The notes under the pieces: model-generated
The model's input: the letters and a program-made list of their open reading frames with translations, nothing else
Database searches by the model: none
What the model was told of the DNA's origin: nothing
Assembly (NCBI GenBank): GCA_964344145.1
Contig: CAYFME010000006.1
Span: forward strand, 1 to 64,000
Source of the DNA: JABJOE01 sp964344145
Lineage (GTDB): Bacteria; Patescibacteriota; Patescibacteriia; UBA9934
Reading direction: 5' to 3'
Length of the DNA stretch: 64,000 bases
Program-made: the position numbers and the translations under genes
Shown here: positions 7,660 through 15,644 of the stretch, piece after piece
Position numbering within the stretch: the stretch's first letter is position 1
Layout: each line of letters begins with the position of its first letter

Positions 7660-9525
7660 ATGGCGCAGCGGAATCTACATTCGAATAAAAAGATTCGCGA
7701 TTTCTTGATGGACACATCGTTTTACGATGTTATCGATAAAATCGTTGAACAGTACAAACTCCCAAAAGGAAGAGAGGAGGAATTTTTGGATTTGACTGAC
7801 GCGGTGATGAACGGCAAATTGCCCGCTGCGAAAATGCCGGACTTTGTGAAGGAGGCGTTTGGGCTGTCTGCTGAAGATGCCAAGGCGGTCGCGATTCAAC
7901 TCGTTGGTCATCGTTTGTTGCCGCTTGATAGTTATCTTGAGGGCGCCATGGTAAAGCAGTTGAAAGAGTGGGGGGCGAAGGTTGCTGATTTTCCCGAGCT
8001 GCGCATTAAAGAAGATCCGATTACGGTTGCATCGTTGTTGCAAGATCAGGCAAAGAAGCTTGGGCTTGATTTGCCGGATCATTTGATGAAACGGTTCGTG
8101 TATCTAACCAAGGGGTATTTAAGTAAGGAGCGGAGCAAGGATGCAACCACAACGTTGATGAAGCGGCCAATGAACATTGGTGGACTTGGTTTGCAGGACG
8201 GCATGATTGAAAAGATTCTGGATTGGTTGACCACGGTCGATTTGTCAGCGGCAGAGGATTATCAACAGGGTGGGGGTAATGAACCAGAACCCGAGGTAAC
8301 ATCGTCACCAGAGCCTAAGCCAGTCGGGTCATCCGACCCGACTGCCCGGTCGAATGACCGGGCAGAGCCCGCGGTTCCCATTTCGAAGCCGAAGGCTGAG
8401 AAATCTATTCGGCGAAAAGATCCCTCGTCGGCTTCGCCTCCTCGGGATGACAGTGAGCCGGCCGTCAAAAAAGCGCTACCACCAGCAAAGGTTGCAACAA
8501 AAGCGATTACGGACGAGGTTCCTGTTATCGCCGGCGAGCTTATTCATGATCACGAAAAGCAGGAGGTCGAAGATCATAAGCAAGCCGTCGCGAAGTTGTC
8601 GCCAAAGATCGAGTCAAAGCGGCTGCCAAAAACGATTGAGCAGGCGACAGCGGTGCTCATCGATCACGCACCAAATAAAAAGCTGACCAAAAAGAAGGCT
8701 GCATCTCTTGCCGAGGCGGTGATTAGGGGTCGTTTGGAAACGGGGAGGCTGTATCAGCAACTGAAAGATCTGCACGGATTCGATGCTGAGGCGGCGCAGG
8801 CAGTCATGTTGCCGTTGGCGAAGCTTAAGAAGGAGTACGAGGGTTCCATTTCGAAGCCGAAGGCTGAGAAATCTATTCCGAGGAATGGATCTCTCGCTGA
8901 CGCTCGAGATGGGGAGGGGTCAGAGCGCAAGCTCATGGATCGTCGTCACGCAGCCCTGACCAAGACACCGTCAAAACAATCTGTTGAGCCGGTGCTTCCT
9001 GGCGCACGCGTGAGTGCTGCTCGCACAAAGGACGAGGAGCTCGCCGCACAACACAGCAAAGTTAATGTTCAGGCGGAGAAGGAAGCAAAGCAGAAGGATC
9101 GCCCATCCAAGGCAAAGGTAAAGCTGAGCAAGCCATCTGTTCCACCAAAGCCAGCACCAAAGGAGAAAACGAAAGTGACAGACGTGAAGTTTACGCCCAC
9201 GCTTGTTGGGCCGGTTGAGGAGCTCGGCACCATGACGATTGCTGACTTCCGTCGTCTTGCCTCCGATCCTGCTGAAGGGGCACGCAAGGTGATGGACACA
9301 TTGGCGCTTCTGGAAGACACAGACTACGAAGAACGAATCGCTGGTGTGGCTGCATGGCGTAAGAGCCCGATTAATCAACTCTATCTGCAGATGGTCCAAG
9401 AGGGTCTGCATGCGGGAAGTTCGGTAGCAGAAGTAGCATCTTCACGCCGCAATCAGGGGCAGGAGAGCTTGAGCCCAGCTGAACTGCAAGCGATTGTCAG
9501 CCTGAACGCACAGGTCAAGTTTTAG
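7660..9525 (+). CDS. T4SS-locus hypothetical protein with duplicated helical domain and repeat-derived linkers
   Basis: The 621-residue soluble protein of unknown function follows the TrbL-like gene by 16 bases. An N-terminal helical domain (about 14-95, with DLTDAVMNGKL and FGLSAEDAKAVAIQL) recurs in weaker form near 325-390 (SLAEAVIRGRL, HGFDAEAAQAVMLPL), so the gene carries an internal duplication. Between and after these are low-complexity Lys/Pro/Glu linkers partly made of palindromic DNA repeats read in frame: two hairpins at 8322-8365 and two copies of the CCATTTCGA...GAAATCTATTC element (8377-8451, 8846-8912), each encoding ISKPKAEKSI. The C-terminal 100 residues look globular. Its place suggests a CPR T4SS accessory role. 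Confidence 0.75.
   Translation: MAQRNLHSNKKIRDFLMDTSFYDVIDKIVEQYKLPKGREEEFLDLTDAVMNGKLPAAKMPDFVKEAFGLSAEDAKAVAIQLVGHRLLPLDSYLEGAMVKQLKEWGAKVADFPELRIKEDPITVASLLQDQAKKLGLDLPDHLMKRFVYLTKGYLSKERSKDATTTLMKRPMNIGGLGLQDGMIEKILDWLTTVDLSAAEDYQQGGGNEPEPEVTSSPEPKPVGSSDPTARSNDRAEPAVPISKPKAEKSIRRKDPSSASPPRDDSEPAVKKALPPAKVATKAITDEVPVIAGELIHDHEKQEVEDHKQAVAKLSPKIESKRLPKTIEQATAVLIDHAPNKKLTKKKAASLAEAVIRGRLETGRLYQQLKDLHGFDAEAAQAVMLPLAKLKKEYEGSISKPKAEKSIPRNGSLADARDGEGSERKLMDRRHAALTKTPSKQSVEPVLPGARVSAARTKDEELAAQHSKVNVQAEKEAKQKDRPSKAKVKLSKPSVPPKPAPKEKTKVTDVKFTPTLVGPVEELGTMTIADFRRLASDPAEGARKVMDTLALLEDTDYEERIAGVAAWRKSPINQLYLQMVQEGLHAGSSVAEVASSRRNQGQESLSPAELQAIVSLNAQVKF
8322..8365. repeat. Two tandem hairpins inside coding sequence
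   Basis: AGTCGGGTC/GACCCGACT with an ATCC loop (8322-8343) is followed at once by CTGCCCGGTC/GACCGGGCAG with a GAAT loop (8342-8365). Both are read in frame as part of a linker in the 621-residue protein. Confidence 0.8.
8377..8451 (+). repeat. CCATTTCGA...GAAATCTATTC element, copy 1 (in CDS)
   Basis: It begins CCCATTTCGAAGCCGAAGGC, continues GAGAAATCTATTC and ends in a degenerate right half (GATCCCTCG ... CTCGGGATG). The left part is nearly identical to copy 2 at 8846. It encodes ISKPKAEKSI. Confidence 0.8.
8846..8912 (+). repeat. CCATTTCGA...GAAATCTATTC element, copy 2 (in CDS)
   Basis: The left half is as in copy 1; the right half ends GATCTCTCGCTGACGCTCGA-GATGG, the same as intergenic copy 3 at 37742. 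It encodes ISKPKAEKSI in the same reading frame as copy 1. Confidence 0.85.
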
Positions 9526-9534
9526 TGTTATAAT
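9526..9534 (+). promoter_or_regulatory. Extended -10 for prgI
   Basis: TGT-TATAAT, partly overlapping the end region of the previous gene, ends 8 bases before the ATG at 9543. The expected transcript is leaderless or nearly so. Confidence 0.75.
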
Positions 9535-9542
9535 GTAGACGG

Positions 9543-9980
9543 ATGCCTCAACAATTCGTGGTACCACAATTTCTTGATACAGAAGCGAAGATTATCGGGC
9601 CAATTACGGCGCGACAGTTTCTGATCATGTTGGCAACCGTGCTTGCTGAGTTTTTGATCTACCGCATTTTTCTTAACATTGTGGCGATCATCGCGCTTGG
9701 CGTACCGGTGTTGGGCATCGGATTGATTTTCGCCTTTGCGAAGGTGAACGGCCTTCCGTTTCATTTCATCATTCTCAACATGATTCAGACGTTCCGTAAG
9801 CCGATGTTGCGTGTGTGGGACAAAACGATCGACGATTCAACCATCAAAGCGCAAATGAAAAAGAACGTTGATAAACAACCACCTCCACCACCGCCAACCA
9901 AGCGTCCGCTTGAGCAGTCTCGACTCGGCGACATTTCGTTGGTCGTAAATACCGGAGGCGTTTATCAGCCTGAAGAGTAG
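9543..9980 (+). CDS. PrgI-family T4SS membrane protein
   Basis: The 145-residue protein has two close membrane helices (about 28-46 and 50-68) after a short N-terminal region of PrgI type (QFLDTEAKIIGPITARQF). A basic cytoplasmic segment with a polyproline run (PPPPPP) follows. PrgI/VirB3-like proteins pair with the VirB4 ATPase in the inner-membrane complex of Gram-positive and CPR type IV systems. It sits directly before the TraC-like and VirB4 genes, as usual in this locus type. A -10 box sits against its ATG and no Shine-Dalgarno site is present. Confidence 0.85.
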   Translation: MPQQFVVPQFLDTEAKIIGPITARQFLIMLATVLAEFLIYRIFLNIVAIIALGVPVLGIGLIFAFAKVNGLPFHFIILNMIQTFRKPMLRVWDKTIDDSTIKAQMKKNVDKQPPPPPPTKRPLEQSRLGDISLVVNTGGVYQPEE

Positions 9981-9989
9981 GGAATATCT

Positions 9990-10694
9990 ATGGCAAAGCA
10001 GCAAACCATGCAATCAAAGAAGCTCGCAAAGTCCAAGCCGGGCCCACCAACCCAGCGGTATTTGGATATTGCCGAGATTCGTGAAGATACCGTCGTGTTG
10101 AAAGATGGAACGCTGCGGGCGGTGATTATGGTGTCATCGATCAACTTTGCCCTGAAGTCGCAGGAAGAACAGCAGGCGACGGTTCAGTCGTACATGCAGT
10201 TTTTAAACGGACTTGATTATCCTATCCAGGTGGTTATTCAGTCGCGCAAGATGAACGTGGATGCGTACATGGAAGCGCTCAAAAAGCGTGAGGCAGAGAT
10301 TAGCAACGATTTGCTCAAGGCGCAGATTCGTGATTATCGCGGGTTCGTCAACGAGCTCGTGGACTTGGGAGAAATTATGCAAAAGCGTTTCTATGTTGTG
10401 GTTCCGTACGACCCGGTAACGGACAAGAAGCGCAACTTTTGGTCGAAGTTGTCCGAGGCCATCATGCCGGCAACCATTGTGAAGTTGAATGAGAAGAAGT
10501 TTAAGGAGCGTCGTTATGAGGTCATGCAACGCGTGAGCATCATTCAAGGTGGTCTCACGGGCATGGGCCTGCAAAGTGCGGTGCTTGATACGCAAAGTCT
10601 GATCGAGTTGTACTACACGGTGTACAACCCCGATGTCTTTGATACGCAAAAGCTTGTGAATCTCAACGAACTACAGGTCGAAGAGGGCTTCTAA
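9990..10694 (+). CDS. TraC/VirB4 N-terminal-domain protein
   Basis: The 234-residue protein starts 10 bases after prgI. It resembles the N-terminal, non-ATPase domain of TraC/VirB4 (RYLDIAEIREDTVVLKDGTL; QKRFYVVVPYDP) and has no Walker motifs. In many VirB4 proteins this domain is fused to the ATPase; here the ATPase is a separate gene 105 bases downstream. CPR genomes often show this split, so I read it as two proteins rather than a broken gene; both halves have clean ends and no overlapping reading frame. Confidence 0.75.
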   Translation: MAKQQTMQSKKLAKSKPGPPTQRYLDIAEIREDTVVLKDGTLRAVIMVSSINFALKSQEEQQATVQSYMQFLNGLDYPIQVVIQSRKMNVDAYMEALKKREAEISNDLLKAQIRDYRGFVNELVDLGEIMQKRFYVVVPYDPVTDKKRNFWSKLSEAIMPATIVKLNEKKFKERRYEVMQRVSIIQGGLTGMGLQSAVLDTQSLIELYYTVYNPDVFDTQKLVNLNELQVEEGF

Positions 10695-10730
10695 GTATTA
10701 GTGTTTAGGCATTTGAGGCCAGTTCTAGGC

Positions 10731-10790
10731 GCGGGGACAACGACGAGGAAGCGTACTCATTCGTACGATGACGAGTCGTAGGGGCCCCGC
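10731..10790. other. Imperfect palindrome between TraC-like and VirB4 genes
   Basis: GCGGGG (10731) pairs with CCCCGC (10790 end), ACGAC with GTCGT, and CGTAC with GTACG around a TCATTC loop. The mismatched stem fills most of the 105-base spacer just upstream of the VirB4 start, where no Shine-Dalgarno site is seen. Confidence 0.5.
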
Positions 10791-10799
10791 AACAACGAA

Positions 10800-12833
10800 A
10801 TGGTCCAAATGCGTAAACACTATATGGCAATTGACGTCCAACAATATCAAAAGCAGCAGCCAAAGCAGCCAGGAGGAGATGAGCCCAAGAAGCTTACCCC
10901 CGAGCAGCTGCAGGCGGCTGATCAAAAAAAGACGCTTGAGGAAGAGCGCGCGTATCGTCGAGGAACCATCGCCGTTCGTGATTTGATCGCGCCGGCATCG
11001 TTCCAGATCAATCCAGACTTTTTGCGTATTGGAAATAAGTTTGTCCGAACGCTGTTTATTGTGACGTATCCACGTTACGTGAACATCGGCTGGGGAGCGC
11101 CGCTGATCAACTACAACGGAACCATCGACATCGGCATGTTCTTTTATCCGATTCCGTCTGAGACGATTTTGAAGCAATTGAAAGAAAAGGTTGGTATTCT
11201 GGAGGCGCAGATCATCTCCGACAACGAGAAGGGTGCGCCGCGTGATCCGATCCAAGAGACGGCGTTGCGTGACGTTGAGCAGTTGCGAGACGACCTCACA
11301 CAGGGTATCGAGCACTTCTTCCAATTTGGTTTCTACATTACGGTCTATGCAGACGACAAAGAGGAACTCGACCGACGCAGTGGTGAGATTGAATCCATCT
11401 TCGGTTCAAAGTTGATTTACACCAAGCGAGGATTCTATCAGGCGGAACAAGGATTCAACTCAACCATGCCGCTTGGAAACGACGAGCTCATGATTACGTT
11501 TAACATGAGTACCTCGCCAATCGCGTCGTCGTTCCCGTTCATTTCTTCCGACCTTACGAGCGATTCAGGAATCCTCTACGGAATCAATCGCCACAACAAC
11601 TCGCTGATTCTGTTTGATCGGTTCTCGTTGCAAAACGCGAACGCGGTTGTGTTTGCTACCTCTGGTGCGGGAAAAAGTTATGCGGTGAAGCTGGAGATCC
11701 TGCGTTCATTGATGATGGGATCAGACGTGATCGTTATCGACCCTGAGATGGAGTACCGCACATTGTCAGACGCTGTTGGTGGTACGTATGTGAATGTGTC
11801 GCTGGCGTCGGAGAGTAAGATTAATCCGTTTGACTTGCCGCGCGCGGTTGGAGAGGGAACGTCGGTCGAGGACATTTTGCGCAGCGCGGTGATTACCATC
11901 AAAGGACTGCTGCGTATCATGATTGGTCAGCCGATCGGTGCAAGTACTCAGCGTGGGTTCACACCTGCGGAGGATTCCACACTCGATCGCGCCATTCTTG
12001 AGTCTTACGCCAAGAAAGACATCACGCCAGACCTGCCGAGCTTGCAAGGCGTTGAGTATCCGATTTTGCAAGACTTGCAAGAGATTTTGGAAGGAATGGA
12101 AGGAGCGGGAGATCTTGTTGATCGACTCAAAAAGTATACAGAAGGGACATTCGCCGGTCTGCTCAATTCGCCAACAACGGTGCAGATGAACAACCAACTC
12201 GTGATCTTCTCGGTTCGCGATTTGGAGGATGAGTTGCGTCCGATGGCGATTTACACCATTGTCAACTACATCTGGAACGTCGTTCGCTCAGAGCGCAAGA
12301 AGCGATTGCTCACGATTGATGAGGCATGGTGGCTGATGCAACACGAGGACTCGGCGAAGTTTATTTTCGCACTCGTGAAGCGTGCGCGTAAGTACTATCT
12401 TGGCGTAACGACGATCACCCAAGACGTGAACGACTTTTTGCGCAATGCCTACGGCCAGGCAATTGTAACGAACTCATCACTGCAGATGCTGCTCAAGCAG
12501 TCACCAGCCGGTATTGATGTCATTGCCGAGACCTTCAATCTCACGCAAAGCGAACGCTATCTTCTTCTTGAGGCAGCCGTGGGTGAGGGCATCTTCTTTG
12601 CTGGATCAAAGCACGCGGCGGTGAAAGTGGTTGCTTCGTATACCGAAGATCAGCTGATCACGACGAATCCAGAGCAGCTGCTTGAGATTGAGCGTGCGCG
12701 CAAAGAGTTTGAAGAATCGTTTGGCGGCAAGCAAGAGAAGAAGCAAAAGGCCGCCAAGGTGAAGTTGGAAGAGAAGCCGATGGATCCAACAAAGAAGGAC
12801 GTCCTGGGCGGCGCTCAGGCGCCAAGTAAGTAA
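10800..12833 (+). CDS. VirB4/TraC-like T4SS ATPase
   Basis: 677 residues. Walker A is at about 286-294 (ATSGAGKSY) and Walker B at about 503-509 (LLTIDEA), with IDPEMEY after the P-loop and TITQDVNDF as the sensor-type motif, as in VirB4/TraC/HerA-type ATPases. The enzyme powers pilus assembly or substrate transfer at the inner membrane. Three in-frame ATGs (10800, 10809, 10824) compete and none has a clear ribosome site; 10800 is kept. The basic C-terminal tail is typical. It follows the separate N-domain gene and precedes a one-helix membrane protein. Confidence 0.9.
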   Translation: MVQMRKHYMAIDVQQYQKQQPKQPGGDEPKKLTPEQLQAADQKKTLEEERAYRRGTIAVRDLIAPASFQINPDFLRIGNKFVRTLFIVTYPRYVNIGWGAPLINYNGTIDIGMFFYPIPSETILKQLKEKVGILEAQIISDNEKGAPRDPIQETALRDVEQLRDDLTQGIEHFFQFGFYITVYADDKEELDRRSGEIESIFGSKLIYTKRGFYQAEQGFNSTMPLGNDELMITFNMSTSPIASSFPFISSDLTSDSGILYGINRHNNSLILFDRFSLQNANAVVFATSGAGKSYAVKLEILRSLMMGSDVIVIDPEMEYRTLSDAVGGTYVNVSLASESKINPFDLPRAVGEGTSVEDILRSAVITIKGLLRIMIGQPIGASTQRGFTPAEDSTLDRAILESYAKKDITPDLPSLQGVEYPILQDLQEILEGMEGAGDLVDRLKKYTEGTFAGLLNSPTTVQMNNQLVIFSVRDLEDELRPMAIYTIVNYIWNVVRSERKKRLLTIDEAWWLMQHEDSAKFIFALVKRARKYYLGVTTITQDVNDFLRNAYGQAIVTNSSLQMLLKQSPAGIDVIAETFNLTQSERYLLLEAAVGEGIFFAGSKHAAVKVVASYTEDQLITTNPEQLLEIERARKEFEESFGGKQEKKQKAAKVKLEEKPMDPTKKDVLGGAQAPSK

Positions 12834-12847
12834 GTTTGAATGTTCGT

Positions 12848-13405
12848 ATGGAACGAAAGCACAAAATTGAGATCATCATCGCTGTCCTGATTTTGCTAGG
12901 ATTGGCGGTATTACTATGGTGGTACTTTGCTCGACCGGTGATCGAGGAGCAACGTTTGGAAGAAGAGGAGTTGGAGCGTTTGGATGAAGATGGAGACGGA
13001 GAGATCGATACGATTGATACTTCTGATTTGCCCGACCAGCCTGAGACGATCGCTCGCGTGTTTGTAGAGCGGTTCGGAAGCTTCTCGAGCGAGTCTGGGT
13101 ATGAGAACATCGATGACATTTTGGTCTTGGCAACAAGTTCATTGCAGTCGCAGTTGGAAGCCATCGCCGACGAGGCCCGCTCGCAGGATTCGGGAGCGTA
13201 TTACGGTGTTTCAACAACAGTACTCACCATTGAAGAGGTGTCTGCATCAGAGACGAGCATGTCGTACGTGATCACCACACAGCGCGAGGAGTCCATCGAC
13301 AGTCCGGCAAACACATCGATTCGCTATCAAGAGATTGAACTCACCCTCGTTGCAAGCGGCGATACGTGGTTGATTAGTTCGTTTGCTTGGGGTGAATCGC
13401 TATAA
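12848..13405 (+). CDS. Single-pass membrane protein of the T4SS locus
   Basis: A short basic N-terminus, one membrane helix (about 8-28), an acidic linker (EEEELERLDEDGDGEID) and a C-terminal alpha/beta domain of about 110 residues. The layout (one N-terminal helix plus a periplasmic NTF2-like-sized domain) recalls VirB8, but I see no diagnostic motif, so this is only a suggestion. An upstream TTG at 12836 is possible; ATG 12848 is preferred because it keeps the basic residues next to the helix. It starts 14 bases after virB4 and is probably cotranscribed. Confidence 0.7.
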   Translation: MERKHKIEIIIAVLILLGLAVLLWWYFARPVIEEQRLEEEELERLDEDGDGEIDTIDTSDLPDQPETIARVFVERFGSFSSESGYENIDDILVLATSSLQSQLEAIADEARSQDSGAYYGVSTTVLTIEEVSASETSMSYVITTQREESIDSPANTSIRYQEIELTLVASGDTWLISSFAWGESL

Positions 13406-13411
13406 TTCACT

Positions 13412-13497
13412 CCGTCGTTGCGAACCCGGCGAAGCCGGGTGAAGCAATCTATGCGTAAAGGTTGCTTCGTCGGCCGTTGTCCTCCTCGCAACGACGG
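13412..13497. repeat. CGTCGTTGCGA...GAAGCAATCT palindromic element
   Basis: Outer arms CCGTCGTTGCGA (13412-13423) and TCGCAACGACGG (13486-13497) are a perfect 12-bp inverted repeat. Inner GAAGCAA and TTGCTTC are a second pair, and AACCCGGCGAAGCCGGGT is a small hairpin. It fills the gap before comF. Similar GTTGCGA...GAAGCAATCT elements are common in many uncultured bacterial genomes (general knowledge, not searched). Confidence 0.8.
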
Positions 13498-13511
13498 CTA
13501 GAGGAGAGAGT

Positions 13512-14123
13512 ATGTTTTTGTTTGATGCTGTGTTTCCGCGCTTTTGTGTTTCTTGCAGGCGCGAGGGTTCACTTTTGTGCGTGCCATGCAAGATGCGATG
13601 GAATGATGTTCCCATTGCCATGTCTGGCAAGCGACACGTGTTTTCGTTTGCTTATGCTGATCCAATCGCGAGAGCGCTGATTTGTGCATGGAAGTACGCG
13701 TACGACTGGAGTGCGTGGGATTTGCTGCGCGAGAAACTCGATGCTGCCGCTCCGGTGATCGAATCGTTTGTGCACGCAACAAAGATCGACGCCATTACCT
13801 ACGTTCCGTTACATCCGATCAAGACCTGTCAGCGCGGGTTTGATCAAGCGGAGGTTGTGGCACAGTGGGTTCGTGATCAAGTCGGCGTACCTGTGAGGCA
13901 ACTTCTTGCGCGCACGATGTACACGAAACAGCAAGCGCGACAGACAACGCAGAAACGGCGTGAGTTGATCAAGAAAAACCCGTTCATGCTGTCCAACGTC
14001 GAGGTCGAACGAGTCCTGCTCGTCGATGATGTTTGGACAACGGGTTCGACGATGCAGGCGGCTGGGGCGTGCCTGAGAAAAGGTGGCGTAGATGTTTGGC
14101 GCTATACGTTGGCCAAGGGCTAG
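13512..14123 (+). CDS. comF: ComF family phosphoribosyltransferase-like protein
   Basis: 203 residues. An N-terminal zinc-finger-like pair of CxxC motifs (CVSC, CVPC) is followed by a type I phosphoribosyltransferase fold with the VLLVDDVWTTGSTM loop (PRPP-binding site) near 170-184. ComF proteins are needed for natural transformation in Bacillus and Haemophilus, probably acting with ComFA/PriA on incoming DNA. The KQQARQTTQKRREL stretch is characteristic. GAGGAG precedes the ATG. Placed right after the VirB4 locus on the same strand, it supports a DNA-uptake reading of that locus. Confidence 0.9.
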   Translation: MFLFDAVFPRFCVSCRREGSLLCVPCKMRWNDVPIAMSGKRHVFSFAYADPIARALICAWKYAYDWSAWDLLREKLDAAAPVIESFVHATKIDAITYVPLHPIKTCQRGFDQAEVVAQWVRDQVGVPVRQLLARTMYTKQQARQTTQKRRELIKKNPFMLSNVEVERVLLVDDVWTTGSTMQAAGACLRKGGVDVWRYTLAKG

Positions 14124-14167
14124 ATGCCCCGCTAAGCGCGGCTATCGAGCTCAGCTCGAAGCACGAT

Positions 14168-14198
14168 GACCCCGGACCGGCGTTCCCGGTTCGGGGTC
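14168..14198. terminator. Hairpin between convergent comF and P-loop gene
   Basis: GACCCCGGACCGG (14168-14180) pairs with CCGGTTCGGGGTC (14186-14198); one position is G-T. It likely separates the two convergent genes. Confidence 0.55.
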
Positions 14199-14270
14199 TT
14201 GGCGATTCGATGATCGCACCTCCTGGGAATCGCTGTACATGTGTTCAGCGGTTTCCGAGAGGAAGACGAT

Positions 14271-14891
14271 CTAGAGCGCCAGACGTTCTTCGAGGGTACG
14301 GATGACCAGGTCGACCTTGCCTTCGACGCCGCGCGAGCAGTCGACATGGATGAGCTGCGGGTGTCCTTCCCAGGCCGCGAGGGTGCGTGCGTCGAGCTGC
14401 GCGACTATGCCTGGGTCGGTCTCGTAGCGCTCCTCGTTGCCGGCATGACGAACGTAGAGCTCCGGGTCATGCGTGGCGATCGACTCGAGGTGGAAGATGA
14501 TGTCGTAGGCATCGCGGTGAGACGGCACGTGCCCGCCGTCCATGACGCGCCGACTGAACGCTGGCATGCCGCCGTGATCGTGCACGTAGGCAGCGCCGTC
14601 GAGACGGCCACGATCGCAGATCAACATCCGGGCCCCCTGAGCCTGCGCACACCGCGCGAAGGCTTCCTCCATCTCGACGATCAGCCGGAAGATGGAGCGC
14701 TGGAAGGGCCAGAGCAGCACCGGGTCCGGGATCTGGCCGGGCGGCTGCACGTTGCCGGTCAGCAGCAGCGTCGCTGCCTCGGGCACGAAGACCACGTCCT
14801 GTCCATCGCCGAAGCGGGCCTTGAGTGCCTCCATCACCGTCGTCTTGCCACTCGCGGGTCCACCGGTGATAACTACTCGTAACAAGGCCAT
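14271..14891 (-). CDS. AAA_28 / NadR-like P-loop nucleotide-binding protein
   Basis: 206 residues beginning MALLRVVITGGPASGKTT, so Walker A lies at about residues 10-18. A Walker-B-like hydrophobic strand ends in CDRGRLDG near residue 100. The start ATG at 14891 has a perfect AGGAGG 7 bases upstream, better than the upstream ATG at 14912. AAA_28 proteins are predicted ATPases/kinases related to the NadR kinase domain; the substrate is unknown. Codon use is strongly GC3-rich, as at 305, 1299 and 2919, which marks it as foreign to its surroundings. It stands alone between comF and the tRNA-Ser pair. Confidence 0.75.
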   Translation of the reverse strand: MALLRVVITGGPASGKTTVMEALKARFGDGQDVVFVPEAATLLLTGNVQPPGQIPDPVLLWPFQRSIFRLIVEMEEAFARCAQAQGARMLICDRGRLDGAAYVHDHGGMPAFSRRVMDGGHVPSHRDAYDIIFHLESIATHDPELYVRHAGNEERYETDPGIVAQLDARTLAAWEGHPQLIHVDCSRGVEGKVDLVIRTLEERLAL

Positions 14892-14945
14892 ACAGCCACC
14901 TCCTGGGCTCACAACCTAACAGCTGAATGTAGATGCGTCAAACAC

Positions 14946-15064
<119 letters not shown>

Positions 15065-15088
15065 GTATGATTGTATTGTTCGATTCTC

Positions 15089-15178
<90 letters not shown>

Positions 15179-15181
15179 GTT

Positions 15182-15526
15182 TTATATGATGTGTCTACGT
15201 TGTGGAGTTACTGATCGTCTTCCCACCAAGCACTGTTTTATCAGAAATTCCGTTCCCTCATGGTCAAGTACGTATAACCAATCGTACACACAAGATTTCG
15301 TTTTTTTGACTACGTATCCTTGTGAGTTTGAATGGATCCTGCGAAGATCAACTTCCTTTCTACTTGTGAAGCGAACCTGAACTCGCTTGAGACCAGATTG
15401 TGTGTCTACGACGAGGTCGTACGGGCTGGACTCGGTGAGGGGTAGTAGGACATCAAATCCCATCTTTGTGAATGACGCTACCGCCTGCGCGACAGCGATA
15501 TCTCCTTTTCTTTGAGTTGCTCGCAT
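15182..15526 (-). CDS. PD-(D/E)XK endonuclease-like protein (group I intron-type, PDDEXK_5)
   Basis: The 114-residue product follows the pattern KGDIAVAQAVASFTKMGFDV, then SPYDLVVD, then RVQVRFTSR, which matches group I intron-associated PD-(D/E)XK endonucleases. The usual catalytic lysine of the QVK motif is Arg here (QVR), so activity may be altered. The ATG at 15526 lies at the predicted transcription start, so the mRNA is leaderless. Its stop is 4 bases from the 5' end of tRNA-Ser(TGA) on the same strand, so gene and both tRNAs may share a transcript. Families like this move or act next to tRNA and intron sites; no intron is visible here. Confidence 0.65.
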   Translation of the reverse strand: MRATQRKGDIAVAQAVASFTKMGFDVLLPLTESSPYDLVVDTQSGLKRVQVRFTSRKEVDLRRIHSNSQGYVVKKTKSCVYDWLYVLDHEGTEFLIKQCLVGRRSVTPQRRHII

Positions 15527-15532
15527 ACAGTT

Positions 15533-15538
15533 ATTATA
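15533..15538 (-). promoter_or_regulatory. -10 box of the PDDEXK-like gene
   Basis: TATAAT on the minus strand ends 6 bases before the ATG at 15526, which puts the start of transcription on or beside the start codon. Confidence 0.75.
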
Positions 15539-15627
15539 GCCGGTATGGGCAACCGTTTCAATATGCTACCTACTTTGGAAAGCGTCAACAGGATAGCCTA
15601 GTTCGCCTAGGAAATCAAGACCCGAAA

Positions 15628-15636
15628 TGCTATACT
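15628..15636 (+). promoter_or_regulatory. Extended -10 for the small membrane protein
   Basis: TGC-TATACT ends 8 bases before the ATG at 15645 and rules out the upstream in-frame ATG at 15627, which lies inside it. Confidence 0.75.
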
Positions 15637-15644
15637 ATTGGCGT

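Noticed and set aside
9990..12833. One virB4 gene broken by a frameshift
   Set aside because: The two parts are 105 bases apart with clean ends and no overlapping frames; the split is usual for CPR loci.
14241..14882. 213-residue plus-strand ORF antisense to the P-loop gene
   Set aside because: It is a shadow of a GC3-rich gene; the minus-strand frame has a Walker motif and a perfect ribosome site.
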